In this document: positions 55,897 to 64,000 of the stretch, piece after piece
Position numbering within the stretch: position 1 is the first letter of the stretch
How the letters are laid out: every line of letters starts with the position of its first letter
From: Asaia bogorensis
Lineage (GTDB): Bacteria > Pseudomonadota > Alphaproteobacteria > CACIAM-22H2
Length of the DNA: 64,000 bases
Direction of reading: 5' to 3'
Assembly: GCA_945901855.1 (NCBI GenBank)
Contig: CAMDLT010000010.1
Coordinates: 1 to 64,000, forward strand
Position numbers and translations under genes: made by a program
The notes under the pieces: model-generated
The model's database searches: none
Told to the model about the DNA's origin: nothing
What the model saw: only the letters and a program-made list of their open reading frames with translations

Positions 55897-56706
55897 ATGG
55901 CGATGATCTCTCCCAAAATCCTGCTCGTCGGTTGCGGCAAAATGGGCGGCGCGATGCTGCAAGGCTGGCTGGCCGACCCAGCGCTTGGGCCGTTTGTCGC
56001 GGTAGAACCCGGCCCGACGCCGCCCGCCGCCCGCCATGCGCGCGCGATCCATGTCGCGAACGCCGACGCAGTACCGCTCGATTTTGCACCAGATGCGATC
56101 GTCTTCGCGACCAAGCCGCAGGTCATGAACGAGGTGATCCCGGCCTACAAACGATTTGCGGGCGCATTGTTCGTATCGATCGCAGCGGGTACGACGATCG
56201 CCGCATTCGAGCGGCATTTGGGTGCGGGCATTGCGCTCGTGCGCGCTATGCCAAATACTCCCGCCGCCGTCGGGCGCGGAATTTCCGGCGCATTTGCCAG
56301 CCCAGGCGTTTCGCCTGCGCGCCGCGACCTCGCCGACAAACTGCTGCGCAGTGTGGGTTCGGTCGAATGGGTGGCGTCGGAAAACCTGATCGATGCAGTT
56401 ACCGCCGTCTCGGGTTCGGGGCCGGCCTACGTGTTTTTGCTGGCCGAAGCGCTGGCAGCCGCCGGCGCAAAAGCAGGCCTGCCCGCAGACTTGGCGCAGC
56501 GTTTGGCCCGCGCAACGGTCGCAGGGGCGGGCGAGCTCTTGCATCAAGCCCCTGAATCTGCAGAGCAATTGCGCAAGAACGTAACTTCCCCGATGGGGAC
56601 AACCGCCGCCGCCTTGGCGGTCCTGATGGCCGAGGACGGGTTTGGCCCACTGCTCGAGAACGCGGTCGCGGCGGCGGCAAAGCGGGCGCGGGAATTGGCT
56701 TCATAG
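55897..56706 (+). CDS. proC: Pyrroline-5-carboxylate reductase
   Basis: ILLVGCGKMGGAMLQGWL; VRAMPNTPAAVGRGISG; VTAVSGSGPAYVFLLAEALA; NVTSPMGTTAAAL. Confidence 0.94.
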   Translation: MAMISPKILLVGCGKMGGAMLQGWLADPALGPFVAVEPGPTPPAARHARAIHVANADAVPLDFAPDAIVFATKPQVMNEVIPAYKRFAGALFVSIAAGTTIAAFERHLGAGIALVRAMPNTPAAVGRGISGAFASPGVSPARRDLADKLLRSVGSVEWVASENLIDAVTAVSGSGPAYVFLLAEALAAAGAKAGLPADLAQRLARATVAGAGELLHQAPESAEQLRKNVTSPMGTTAAALAVLMAEDGFGPLLENAVAAAAKRARELAS

Positions 56707-56855
56707 TTTTGGCTGTACTAGCCATAGACAGCGCCCCGGAGCGCTGTTAATTTCCCGGCCGCTCGCGCTGGGGTCGTTTCTGCCCGTCGCGGGCTTGTCG
56801 TTTTTGGCATCGGTTTCAAGACTTTGCGCCTGTCGGGCGCGGTGGGTCGACGCGA

Positions 56856-57788
56856 ATGAAAATTCTCGCCTGCAATTCCAACCGGGTTTTGGCCGAGGCT
56901 GTCGGTGCTTATCTGGATATTCCGCTGACACGCGCGAATATCCGACGATTTGCCGACCAGGAAGTCTTCGTCGAAATTCTCGAGAATGTGCGCGGCGAAG
57001 ACGTATTTGTCGTACAATCGACCAGCTTTCCGGCGAACGACCATCTGATGGAATTGCTGGTGTCGATCGACGCACTTCGCCGCGGGTCGGCGCGCCGCAT
57101 CACGGCCGTGCTGCCTTATTACGGTTACGCGCGTCAGGACCGCAAATCGGGTCCGCGCACGCCGATTTCGGCCAAGCTGGTTGCAAACCTGATCACGACG
57201 GCTGGCGCCGACCGGGTCGTGACGGTGGATTTGCATGCGGGCCAGATTCAGGGCTTCTTCGACATTCCGCTCGACAATCTGTTCACGGCGCCCACCTTCG
57301 TCAAAGACATGCGCGACCGTTTCAAGGGCGCCGACGTCGTGATGGTCAGCCCGGATGTGGGCGGCGTCGTTCGCGCGCGGGCGATCGCCAAGCGCGTCGA
57401 GGCCGATCTTGCGATCATCGACAAGCGGCGCGAACGCGCGGGCGTGTCGGAAGTGATGAACATCATCGGCGACGTCAAAGGGCGCACGTGCGTGCTTGTC
57501 GACGACATTGTCGACAGCGCGGGCACGCTGTGCAATGCGGCCGTGGCCTTGATGGACGAAGGGGCCAAGGAAGTCTGGGCCTATGTCGTGCATGGCGTTT
57601 TGTCGGGCGCGGCCGTGGCACGCGTCACCGCTTCGCCCCTCAAAGAACTCGTGCTGACCGACACCATTTTGGCAACCGACGCCGTCAAGGCGGCGGCAAA
57701 TATTCGCCAAGTGGCGATCGCCCCCCTGCTGGCCGAAGCAATGAAGCGAATCAGCGAAGAACGTTCGGTATCGAGCCTGTTCGATTGA
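56856..57788 (+). CDS. prs: Ribose-phosphate pyrophosphokinase
   Basis: [93 protein letters not shown]. Confidence 0.97.
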   Translation: MKILACNSNRVLAEAVGAYLDIPLTRANIRRFADQEVFVEILENVRGEDVFVVQSTSFPANDHLMELLVSIDALRRGSARRITAVLPYYGYARQDRKSGPRTPISAKLVANLITTAGADRVVTVDLHAGQIQGFFDIPLDNLFTAPTFVKDMRDRFKGADVVMVSPDVGGVVRARAIAKRVEADLAIIDKRRERAGVSEVMNIIGDVKGRTCVLVDDIVDSAGTLCNAAVALMDEGAKEVWAYVVHGVLSGAAVARVTASPLKELVLTDTILATDAVKAAANIRQVAIAPLLAEAMKRISEERSVSSLFD

Positions 57789-57868
57789 ACCCGGCTTGGC
57801 ACCGCTGACGACCGACGCTCGGCACCCCTGGAGGCCGGCGGCGGAACCCTGGTAGAGGAGAAGATACG

Positions 57869-58594
57869 ATGCTTACTGCAACCAAGCTCGCGGCTACCGC
57901 GAGACAGCGGGCTGGGAAAGGGGCCGCCCGCGCCGTCCGTCGCGAGGGCCGCGTTCCGGCCGTCATCTACGGCGACAAATTGGCCCCAGTTCTGATCTCG
58001 CTCGATCCGCGCGACGTCATGCGCGAAGCGTCCAAGGCCGGGTTCTTCACCCGGCTCTACGACGTGGAAATCGACGGCAAAGCACACCGCGTGCTGCCGC
58101 GCGACATCCAGTTCCACCCGGTCAACGACAAGCCGGAGCATGTCGATTTCCAGCGCGTGGGCGAAACCACCCGCGTGCGCGTCGAAGTGCCGATCAAGCT
58201 TGAGAACCTCGACAAATCGCCGGGCGTGAAGCGCGGCGGCGTGGTCAATCTTGTGCAGCACGCGATCGAAGTGTGGGCGATGCCCGGCAACATTCCTTCG
58301 CGGATCGCGATCGACATGGCGGGCGTGGATATCGGCGAGTCGATCCATATCGCCACGATCAAGTTGCCCGAAGGCGTCAAACCGACGATCGCGCGCAACT
58401 TCACGGTCGTGGCCTTGCGCGCCCCCAGCGTGTCGAAGGTCGACGAGAAGGCCGAAGCCGCAGCAACCGCAGCAGCCGCACCGGCTGCCGACGGCAAGGC
58501 GGCACCTGCTGCCGCTGGCGGCGCCAAGGCGGGCGATGCCAAGGCAGGAGCTGCCGCACCGGCCGCCGCCGCCAAACCGGCTGCCAAAAAGTAA
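57869..58594 (+). CDS. rplY: 50S ribosomal protein L25/Ctc with Ala/Lys-rich tail
   Basis: RQRAGKGAARAVRREGRVPAVIYG; LPRDIQFHPVNDKPEHVDF; low-complexity C-terminus. Confidence 0.95.
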   Translation: MLTATKLAATARQRAGKGAARAVRREGRVPAVIYGDKLAPVLISLDPRDVMREASKAGFFTRLYDVEIDGKAHRVLPRDIQFHPVNDKPEHVDFQRVGETTRVRVEVPIKLENLDKSPGVKRGGVVNLVQHAIEVWAMPGNIPSRIAIDMAGVDIGESIHIATIKLPEGVKPTIARNFTVVALRAPSVSKVDEKAEAAATAAAAPAADGKAAPAAAGGAKAGDAKAGAAAPAAAAKPAAKK

Positions 58595-58630
58595 GGCGGA
58601 CGGCGTTTCGCGCATTTCGGGGCCTGGGCC

Positions 58631-59215
58631 ATGAAGCTCCTTGTCGGGCTTGGAAATCCAGGCCCCGAATACGCGAACAACCGGCACAATGTTGGCTTCC
58701 TGGCGCTCGATGCGATCGCGCGTCGCTGGCAATTCGGGCCGTGGAAAAAGCGCTTGGGCGGCCTGACCGCCGAGGGCGATGTGCTCGGTCATCGCACGGT
58801 GGCACTCAAACCGCTTACCTACATGAACGAGTCGGGCCGCTCGGTCGGCGAGGCTAGCCGGTTCTTGAAGATCGTACCGGGTTCGATCGTCGTGGTACAT
58901 GACGAGCTCGATCTGCCGCCTGCCAAAATCCGCACCAAAAGCGGCGGCGGCAATGGCGGGCACAACGGGCTGCGCTCGATCGATGCGCATCTTGGCACCA
59001 AGGATTACCGGCGGCTGCGCATCGGCATCGGGCATCCCGGCGACAAGGCGCTGGTATCGGACTATGTGCTGCACGATTTTGGCAAAGGCGACCGTTTGTG
59101 GGTCGAACCCTTGCTGGATGCGATCGCCGAAAGCGCTTCGCTGCTGCTGGACGGCAACGACGCGGGTTTCATGAACAAGGTGGCGCGCCTGAGCGCGCCG
59201 CCGACACACGCCTGA
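58631..59215 (+). CDS. pth: Peptidyl-tRNA hydrolase
   Basis: LLVGLGNPGPEYANNRHNVGFLALDAIA; PLTYMNESGRSV; VVVHDELDLPPAKIRTKSGGGNGGHNGLRSID. Confidence 0.97.
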   Translation: MKLLVGLGNPGPEYANNRHNVGFLALDAIARRWQFGPWKKRLGGLTAEGDVLGHRTVALKPLTYMNESGRSVGEASRFLKIVPGSIVVVHDELDLPPAKIRTKSGGGNGGHNGLRSIDAHLGTKDYRRLRIGIGHPGDKALVSDYVLHDFGKGDRLWVEPLLDAIAESASLLLDGNDAGFMNKVARLSAPPTHA

Positions 59216-59227
59216 AGGAACAGTTCG

Positions 59228-60328
59228 ATGGGTTTTCGCTGCGGGATCGTAGGGCTGCCGAATGTCGGCAAATCGACTTTGTTCAACGCGCTGACCGCAA
59301 CGGCCGCGGCGGCGGCGGCGAACTATCCGTTCTGCACGATCGAGCCCAATGTGGGCCGCGTCCCGGTTCCCGACACGAGGCTCGACAAACTGGCCGAGCT
59401 TGGCAAGTCCCAGCGCGTGGTGCCAACCCAGCTTGAGTTTGTCGACATTGCGGGCCTCGTGCGCGGCGCCTCGAAAGGCGAGGGTCTCGGCAATCAGTTT
59501 CTGGGCCATATCCGCGAGGTCGACGCGATCGCACACGTGCTGCGCTGCTTCGAAAACGGCGACATCGTGCATGTCGAAGGCTCGATCGATCCGATCCGCG
59601 ACGCCGAGACGGTTGAAACCGAACTGATGCTCGCCGACATGGACAGCCTGGAAAAGCGCCTGCCCAATCTGCAGAAAAAGGCCAAAGGCGGCGACAAAGA
59701 ATCCAAAGCGCAGATCGAGATTATCGAGCCCGTGCTGGCGGCCCTGCGCGAGGGCAAGCCTGCGCGCACGTTCGTGCCGACGGCCGAACAGCGCGAGACG
59801 ATGCGCCTGCTCCAGCTGCTCACCGCCAAGCCTGTGCTCTACGTCTGCAATGTCGAAGAGGAAAGCGCAGATAAAGGGAATTCTTTGTCGGCAAAAGTCG
59901 CCGAAATGGCCAAGCGCCAAGGCGCTTCGAGCGTTGTGATCTCGGCCGCGATCGAAGCCGAGATCTCGCAGCTCGGCAGCGCCGAGGAGCGACGGGAATT
60001 TCTCGAGACTCTGGGTCTTGCCGAAACCGGTTTGGCGCGCGTGATCCAGGCCGGGTACGGCCTGCTCGGACTGCTGACGTTTTTCACGGTGGGTCCCAAG
60101 GAAGCGCGCGCTTGGACCGTGCGCCGGGGTGCCAAAGCGCCGGAAGCGGCTGGCGCGATCCACAGCGATTTCGAACGCGGTTTTATTGCGGCCGAAACGA
60201 TCGCCTTTGCCGACTATGTGGCGCTGGGCGGCGAAGCCGGCGCCAAGGAAGCGGGCAAAGCGCGCACCGAGGGGCGCGACTACACGACCGCCGACGGCGA
60301 CGTATTCCTGTTCCGCTTCAACGTATAG
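59228..60328 (+). CDS. ychF: Redox-regulated ATPase YchF
   Basis: GFRCGIVGLPNVGKSTLFNALTA; FVDIAGLVRGASKGEGLGNQFLGHIREVDAI; VGPKEARAWTVRRGAKAPEAAGAIHSDFERGFI. Confidence 0.98.
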   Translation: MGFRCGIVGLPNVGKSTLFNALTATAAAAAANYPFCTIEPNVGRVPVPDTRLDKLAELGKSQRVVPTQLEFVDIAGLVRGASKGEGLGNQFLGHIREVDAIAHVLRCFENGDIVHVEGSIDPIRDAETVETELMLADMDSLEKRLPNLQKKAKGGDKESKAQIEIIEPVLAALREGKPARTFVPTAEQRETMRLLQLLTAKPVLYVCNVEEESADKGNSLSAKVAEMAKRQGASSVVISAAIEAEISQLGSAEERREFLETLGLAETGLARVIQAGYGLLGLLTFFTVGPKEARAWTVRRGAKAPEAAGAIHSDFERGFIAAETIAFADYVALGGEAGAKEAGKARTEGRDYTTADGDVFLFRFNV

Positions 60329-60418
60329 GCGCAATTGTCTGCTTGACGCAGATACTGTCTTAAGGTTTATTTGTCCCCAAGCACCACGTTCGCGATTTGG
60401 TTGCGCAGGGGATTCGAA

Positions 60419-61147
60419 ATGTATAGTTTTCGTGTCGTTCTCGTTGTCCTGGCTATGCTTGGGCTTGGGGCGTGCGCGCAGACCAATTTTCGCGCGCAGG
60501 ATGCTCTGGCCCGCGGCAGCGACGGCGTCGAAACGCCGCGTATTCTGGTCATGCCCGTCGACGTCGTTTTGTCGGAACTGAGTTTCGGCGGATATCCGTC
60601 GCCACGCGCCGACTGGACGCAGGCTGCGCGCGCGACGATGGCAAAAGCGCTCGAACTCGAGTTGAGCGAAGCCAAAGTCGATTTCGTGAATTTTGTTGGT
60701 CCCGAGACTCTGTCCGACGAAGTCGCGAAGATCCTGCGGATGAACGCTGCGGTCGGCGAATCGATCAAGGCTCATCAGTATGACGGGCCGGCCGCCCTGC
60801 CGACCAAACGCGGAACGTTCGATTGGAGCCTTGGCCCCGAAGTCGCCGCACTGCGCGAGGGTACCAACGCCAATTATGGGCTGTTTTTCCATGTCCGCGA
60901 TTCCTATTCGAGCGGGGCGCGCGTGGCCGCACAAGTTGTCGCCGCAGTCGTCTTCGGCCATACCTTGCAGGGCGGCATCCAAGTCGGGCTGGTTTCGTTG
61001 GTCGACCTCGAAACCGGCAAGGTCGTTTGGTTCAACCGGTTGCAGCGCGGCGAGGGCGATCTGCGCACCGACGGTCCGGCGCGCGAGACGATGAAGATGC
61101 TGCTGACCGGCATGCCGAAATGGGAATCGAACGGCGCCGCTTCCTGA
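60419..61147 (+). CDS. Lipoprotein of unknown function
   Basis: MYSFRVVLVVLAMLGLGACAQ lipobox; overlaps downstream M48 peptidase start. Confidence 0.75.
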   Translation: MYSFRVVLVVLAMLGLGACAQTNFRAQDALARGSDGVETPRILVMPVDVVLSELSFGGYPSPRADWTQAARATMAKALELELSEAKVDFVNFVGPETLSDEVAKILRMNAAVGESIKAHQYDGPAALPTKRGTFDWSLGPEVAALREGTNANYGLFFHVRDSYSSGARVAAQVVAAVVFGHTLQGGIQVGLVSLVDLETGKVVWFNRLQRGEGDLRTDGPARETMKMLLTGMPKWESNGAAS

Positions 61148-62319
61148 CCAGCGGATTTTGCGCGCTGTGCGCAGGCCCTGGTCTGCTCGCCTGCACGCCC
61201 ACGGACGGACGTCCGCAAACCGGCATCGATGCCAATGCCGATCTCGGCGCACGACGCACGCCCGAGCAACCAGATCCGACGCCACTCGACGAAGGTTTCC
61301 GGGCCGTGCTGGATCGCGAGGAAGGGCGCATCCGCAATTCGCGGGCGCGCGTGCGCGATCCCAAATTGGTTGCCTACATCGAAGCGCGCGTCGCCGAAGT
61401 CGCAGGACCTTATGCGCGCGACATTCGCCCCTACGTGATGCGCGCGCCCAATTTCAATGCGAGCCAATTCCCCAACGGTATGATGCACATCCAAACCGGC
61501 CTTTTGGTTCGCTGCCGCAACGAAGCCCAGATGATGGCGGTGCTTGGCCACGAGTTTGGCCACTACGTGCGCCGCCACGGCATCGAGCGTCACGAAAATT
61601 CGAGAGGAGCCTCTGACTTTTTTATGGCGCTTCAGATGCTCCTTGGCGCGGCAGGCATCAACGGCACGTCGGCTTCTGTTGCCCATATGCTGGACCTGCA
61701 AGGCTTTGCCTTTTCGCGCGACCATGAGCGCGAAGCCGACGAGATCGGTATCCGCAGGATGGCCGAACTGGGTCTTTCGCCGGAAGAAGCGGCCAAAACA
61801 TGGGAATCGCTGGTCGCGGAGCTGGGGGCGATTGGCGTCCGAGGCGATCGCTACAATCCGCTGTCGACGCATCCGGCGACGTCCGAGCGAATCGCGACCT
61901 TGCGGGCACGCGCGCGCGATTTGGGCACGGGCCTCACACGCCGAGAGCGCTATCTGGCCGCGATCGCGGATATACGCCCCTCGCTGTTCGACGAGGAACT
62001 GCGGACGGGCAACTATGCCGGGACGATTTCGATTTGCGACGGCTGGATCGGCGACGATCCGCGCGATGCCCTGGCCCATTTTACGCGCGGCGAAGCGTTC
62101 CGCCTGCGCAACCGCGACGACGACGCGCGGCATGCGCGCCAGGCGCTCGACTGGGCGGCAGGGCTTCAAGGCGCGCCGCCGGCAACGTTCCGCGCCTTGG
62201 GCCAGCTCCATCGCCGCGAGGGCCGCGCCAGCGAGGCCGACCGCAATTTCAAACGCTATCTGGAACTTGCCCCCGTCGCCCCGGATCGTCAGGCGATCCG
62301 GGCCATGATTTCGAGCTGA
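61120..62319 (+). CDS. M48-family metalloprotease (BepA-like) with TPR-type C-terminus
   Basis: RRFLTSGFCALCAGPGLLAC N-terminal export signal; AVLGHEFGHYVRRHGIE (HExxH); HEREADEIGIRRMAELG; C-terminal helical repeats. Confidence 0.9.
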   Translation: MGIERRRFLTSGFCALCAGPGLLACTPTDGRPQTGIDANADLGARRTPEQPDPTPLDEGFRAVLDREEGRIRNSRARVRDPKLVAYIEARVAEVAGPYARDIRPYVMRAPNFNASQFPNGMMHIQTGLLVRCRNEAQMMAVLGHEFGHYVRRHGIERHENSRGASDFFMALQMLLGAAGINGTSASVAHMLDLQGFAFSRDHEREADEIGIRRMAELGLSPEEAAKTWESLVAELGAIGVRGDRYNPLSTHPATSERIATLRARARDLGTGLTRRERYLAAIADIRPSLFDEELRTGNYAGTISICDGWIGDDPRDALAHFTRGEAFRLRNRDDDARHARQALDWAAGLQGAPPATFRALGQLHRREGRASEADRNFKRYLELAPVAPDRQAIRAMISS

Positions 62320-62334
62320 ACATCCGGAGCCGAT

Positions 62335-62943
62335 ATGCGCCGCTTTGCCCTTCTGGTTTTTGTTCTGTCGCTGGCCGGCTGCACGCACTATGCGGCGTTC
62401 GAGCCGACCAACGCCAATTTGGACGGGCGCGTCGTCGTGCCGTTCGAGCAGCGCTGGAACCGCGCGATCGAAGGCCCGGAGAAAAATTGGGGCCATTTTT
62501 GGACCAAGGACGGGCCGTTGCTGAATGCGCTGATCGCCTTCACGGCCGTGCGCGACGACAAGCTGCTGCTCGAAGCCAGCCAGTCGGAGACTTTTATGAG
62601 CAAAGAAGAAGTGCGCAATTTGCCGCGCTTCAAGCTCAAGGAAGACCCGGCCGATACGCTGACGCTGCTCCAGCGCCAGTTGGCCAATTCGATCGGGGCG
62701 CAGGATTTTGCGCTGATCGATCTTTCGCCGGCCAAAATAGCGGGCCAGGACGGGTTTCGCTTCGAGTTCACGTTTGCGACCGACCGGGGCGTCGAAACGG
62801 ACCGGCGGGCTCTGGGGGCCGGTTTTACCTACGACGACAAGCTGACGCTGATCGTTTTCCACGCGGCCGAGCCCTATTATTTCGAGCGCGACCGGGCCGA
62901 GATCGAGCGCATGCTGGCCGGACTGCGCGTTCCGGGCAACTGA
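62335..62943 (+). CDS. Lipoprotein of unknown function
   Basis: MRRFALLVFVLSLAGCTHY lipobox. Confidence 0.75.
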   Translation: MRRFALLVFVLSLAGCTHYAAFEPTNANLDGRVVVPFEQRWNRAIEGPEKNWGHFWTKDGPLLNALIAFTAVRDDKLLLEASQSETFMSKEEVRNLPRFKLKEDPADTLTLLQRQLANSIGAQDFALIDLSPAKIAGQDGFRFEFTFATDRGVETDRRALGAGFTYDDKLTLIVFHAAEPYYFERDRAEIERMLAGLRVPGN

Positions 62944-62982
62944 CAGCCCCCTTGCCCGACTCGGGGCTAAAGCCCCATAGTC

Positions 62983-63690
62983 ATGGTCGAATTTCGTCTG
63001 CCAGCGAGGATATGGATGGGCCATCCGATCGAACTGACCGCCAACGACGGCCATAGCTTCCAGGCGTGGCGCGCCGATCCGCCCGGCAAGCCCAAAGCCG
63101 GCATCGTCGTGGTGCAGGAGATTTTTGGCCTCAACGAGCATATGCGCAAAACCGCCGAAGGCTTCGGCTATGACGGGTACTTGGCGCTGTGCCCGGCTTT
63201 GTTCGACCGCGTAACGCCGGGCATCGAGCTTGGCTACACCGAGGACGACATCGCCAAGGGCCGCGAGCTGCGCGCCAAAGTTGCCGCACCGAAGGCGCTG
63301 GCCGACATCGCGGCGTGCGCTGCGGCCCTGCAGCGGGCGGGCTGCCTCAAAATTGCGGTAGTCGGATATTGCTGGGGCGGCACGCTTGCTTGGCTTGCGG
63401 CCACGCGGATCACGGGCCTGAACGCTGCGATCAGCTACTACGGCGGCGGCATCGCCGAGCATGCCCAGGAAATGCCGCGCTGCCCGGTGCTGTTCCATTT
63501 CGGCGAGACCGACGCGTCGATCCCGATGACGGATGTCGATAAAATCGGCCGGTTGCAGCCGGACACCGACATGTTCGTCTATCCGGCCGGACACGGCTTT
63601 GCGTGCGACGCGCGCGGCAGCTACGATAAACCCTCGACCGAAAAAGCCCGCGAGCGTACGCGCGAATTCCTGCGTCGCTACGCGAACTAA
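62983..63690 (+). CDS. Dienelactone hydrolase-family protein
   Basis: GIVVVQEIFGLNEHMRKTAEGFGYDGYLALCPALFDR; VVGYCWGGTLAWLAA; YPAGHGFACDARGSYD. Alternative start at 63016. Confidence 0.93.
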   Translation: MVEFRLPARIWMGHPIELTANDGHSFQAWRADPPGKPKAGIVVVQEIFGLNEHMRKTAEGFGYDGYLALCPALFDRVTPGIELGYTEDDIAKGRELRAKVAAPKALADIAACAAALQRAGCLKIAVVGYCWGGTLAWLAATRITGLNAAISYYGGGIAEHAQEMPRCPVLFHFGETDASIPMTDVDKIGRLQPDTDMFVYPAGHGFACDARGSYDKPSTEKARERTREFLRRYAN

Positions 63691-63741
63691 ACCCCAGGTT
63701 GCAAGACCGGGCAAACGGCTGGGTTTTGGCATCGCCCGCCC

Positions 63742-64000
63742 CTACCCGGCCGAGAACGCCAGCGCGACGCCGCCCGCCTCGGACGGCGCAACGTGCAGCG
63801 TGTGCAGGCGGTCGCGCTCGAATTCGATGCCGCCGTCGGCAAGTGCTGCTTCGCACGCCCCGATATCGGCAACTCTTATCCCCATGCCGGCATAGCCCGC
63901 GCGTACCGGCGCGTCAGATGCGATGGCCGGGTGCATGAAGGCAAGGTCGGCGGGCCGAACGACGAGCAAAAAACCGCCGCCCCGCCCGAAGCGCAGCGCC
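63742..64000 (-). CDS. VOC/glyoxalase-like protein, C-terminal part, truncated by window end
   Basis: RVADIGACEAALADGGIEFERDRLHTLHVAPSEAGGVALAFSAG; frame open to the window edge. Confidence 0.65.
   Translation of the reverse strand, partial: ALRFGRGGGFLLVVRPADLAFMHPAIASDAPVRAGYAGMGIRVADIGACEAALADGGIEFERDRLHTLHVAPSEAGGVALAFSAG

Noticed and set aside
60419-61147. Missing PelC equivalent
   Set aside because: Lipoprotein but 242 aa, far from the pel operon and linked to the M48 gene; no recognisable PelC sequence features.
57581-61285. 1234-aa minus-strand ORF
   Set aside because: Antisense shadow of prs, rplY, pth and ychF; composition (Arg/His/Gln-rich) typical of GC-driven spurious ORFs.
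60904-63732. 942-aa minus-strand ORF
   Set aside because: Antisense to M48 protease, lipoprotein and dienelactone hydrolase genes with clear motifs on the plus strand.
1-64000. CRISPR arrays, tRNA/rRNA genes, transposases, phage genes
   Set aside because: No direct-repeat arrays, tRNA-like cloverleafs, integrase/transposase motifs or rRNA sequence noticed on reading; dedicated tools (tRNAscan-SE, CRISPRCasFinder) would be needed to be certain.

Overview
64 kb of GC-rich chromosome from an alphaproteobacterium (inferred from DUF2842, DUF3572, UbiK, phasin and COQ9/TetR-like genes and the general gene content). Genes are dense on both strands. I see no tRNA, rRNA, CRISPR array, prophage or transposon. 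Landmarks, left to right: truncated RND efflux permease; FAD oxidoreductase and ArsR regulator; methyl-accepting chemotaxis protein; IMPase-family phosphatase; RlmM-like methyltransferase; a complete minus-strand Pel-type exopolysaccharide operon (about 9974-23798) of unusual architecture (PelA split into hydrolase and deacetylase genes, PelB split into TPR and porin genes, PelD ending after its GAF domain, no PelC, plus a GalE/PelX-like epimerase); HrpB helicase; two convergent operons (29317-37375) combining a RibD-like reductase, BchC/ADH-like dehydrogenase, active-site-altered PTPS/QueD-like protein, glycosyltransferases, methyltransferases, a CDP-alcohol phosphatidyltransferase-FkbM fusion and a sulfatase-type phosphotransferase; ArfB; PsuG; an orphan xanthine-dehydrogenase/CoxL form-II-like subunit; a DUF2877/FdrA/YlbE (AllH/AllF/AllG, oxamate carbamoyltransferase-like) set interrupted by a YegD-like Hsp70; a histidine kinase apparently lacking its phospho-acceptor H-box; and a housekeeping block (ubiK, hldD, lgt, midA-like, pgeF, phasin, csaA-like, proC, prs, rplY, pth, ychF, M48 protease, dienelactone hydrolase). 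Best candidates for follow-up are the rearranged Pel operon and the pterin-like/glycolipid gene cluster. All family calls are by eye from translated sequence; no database search was run.
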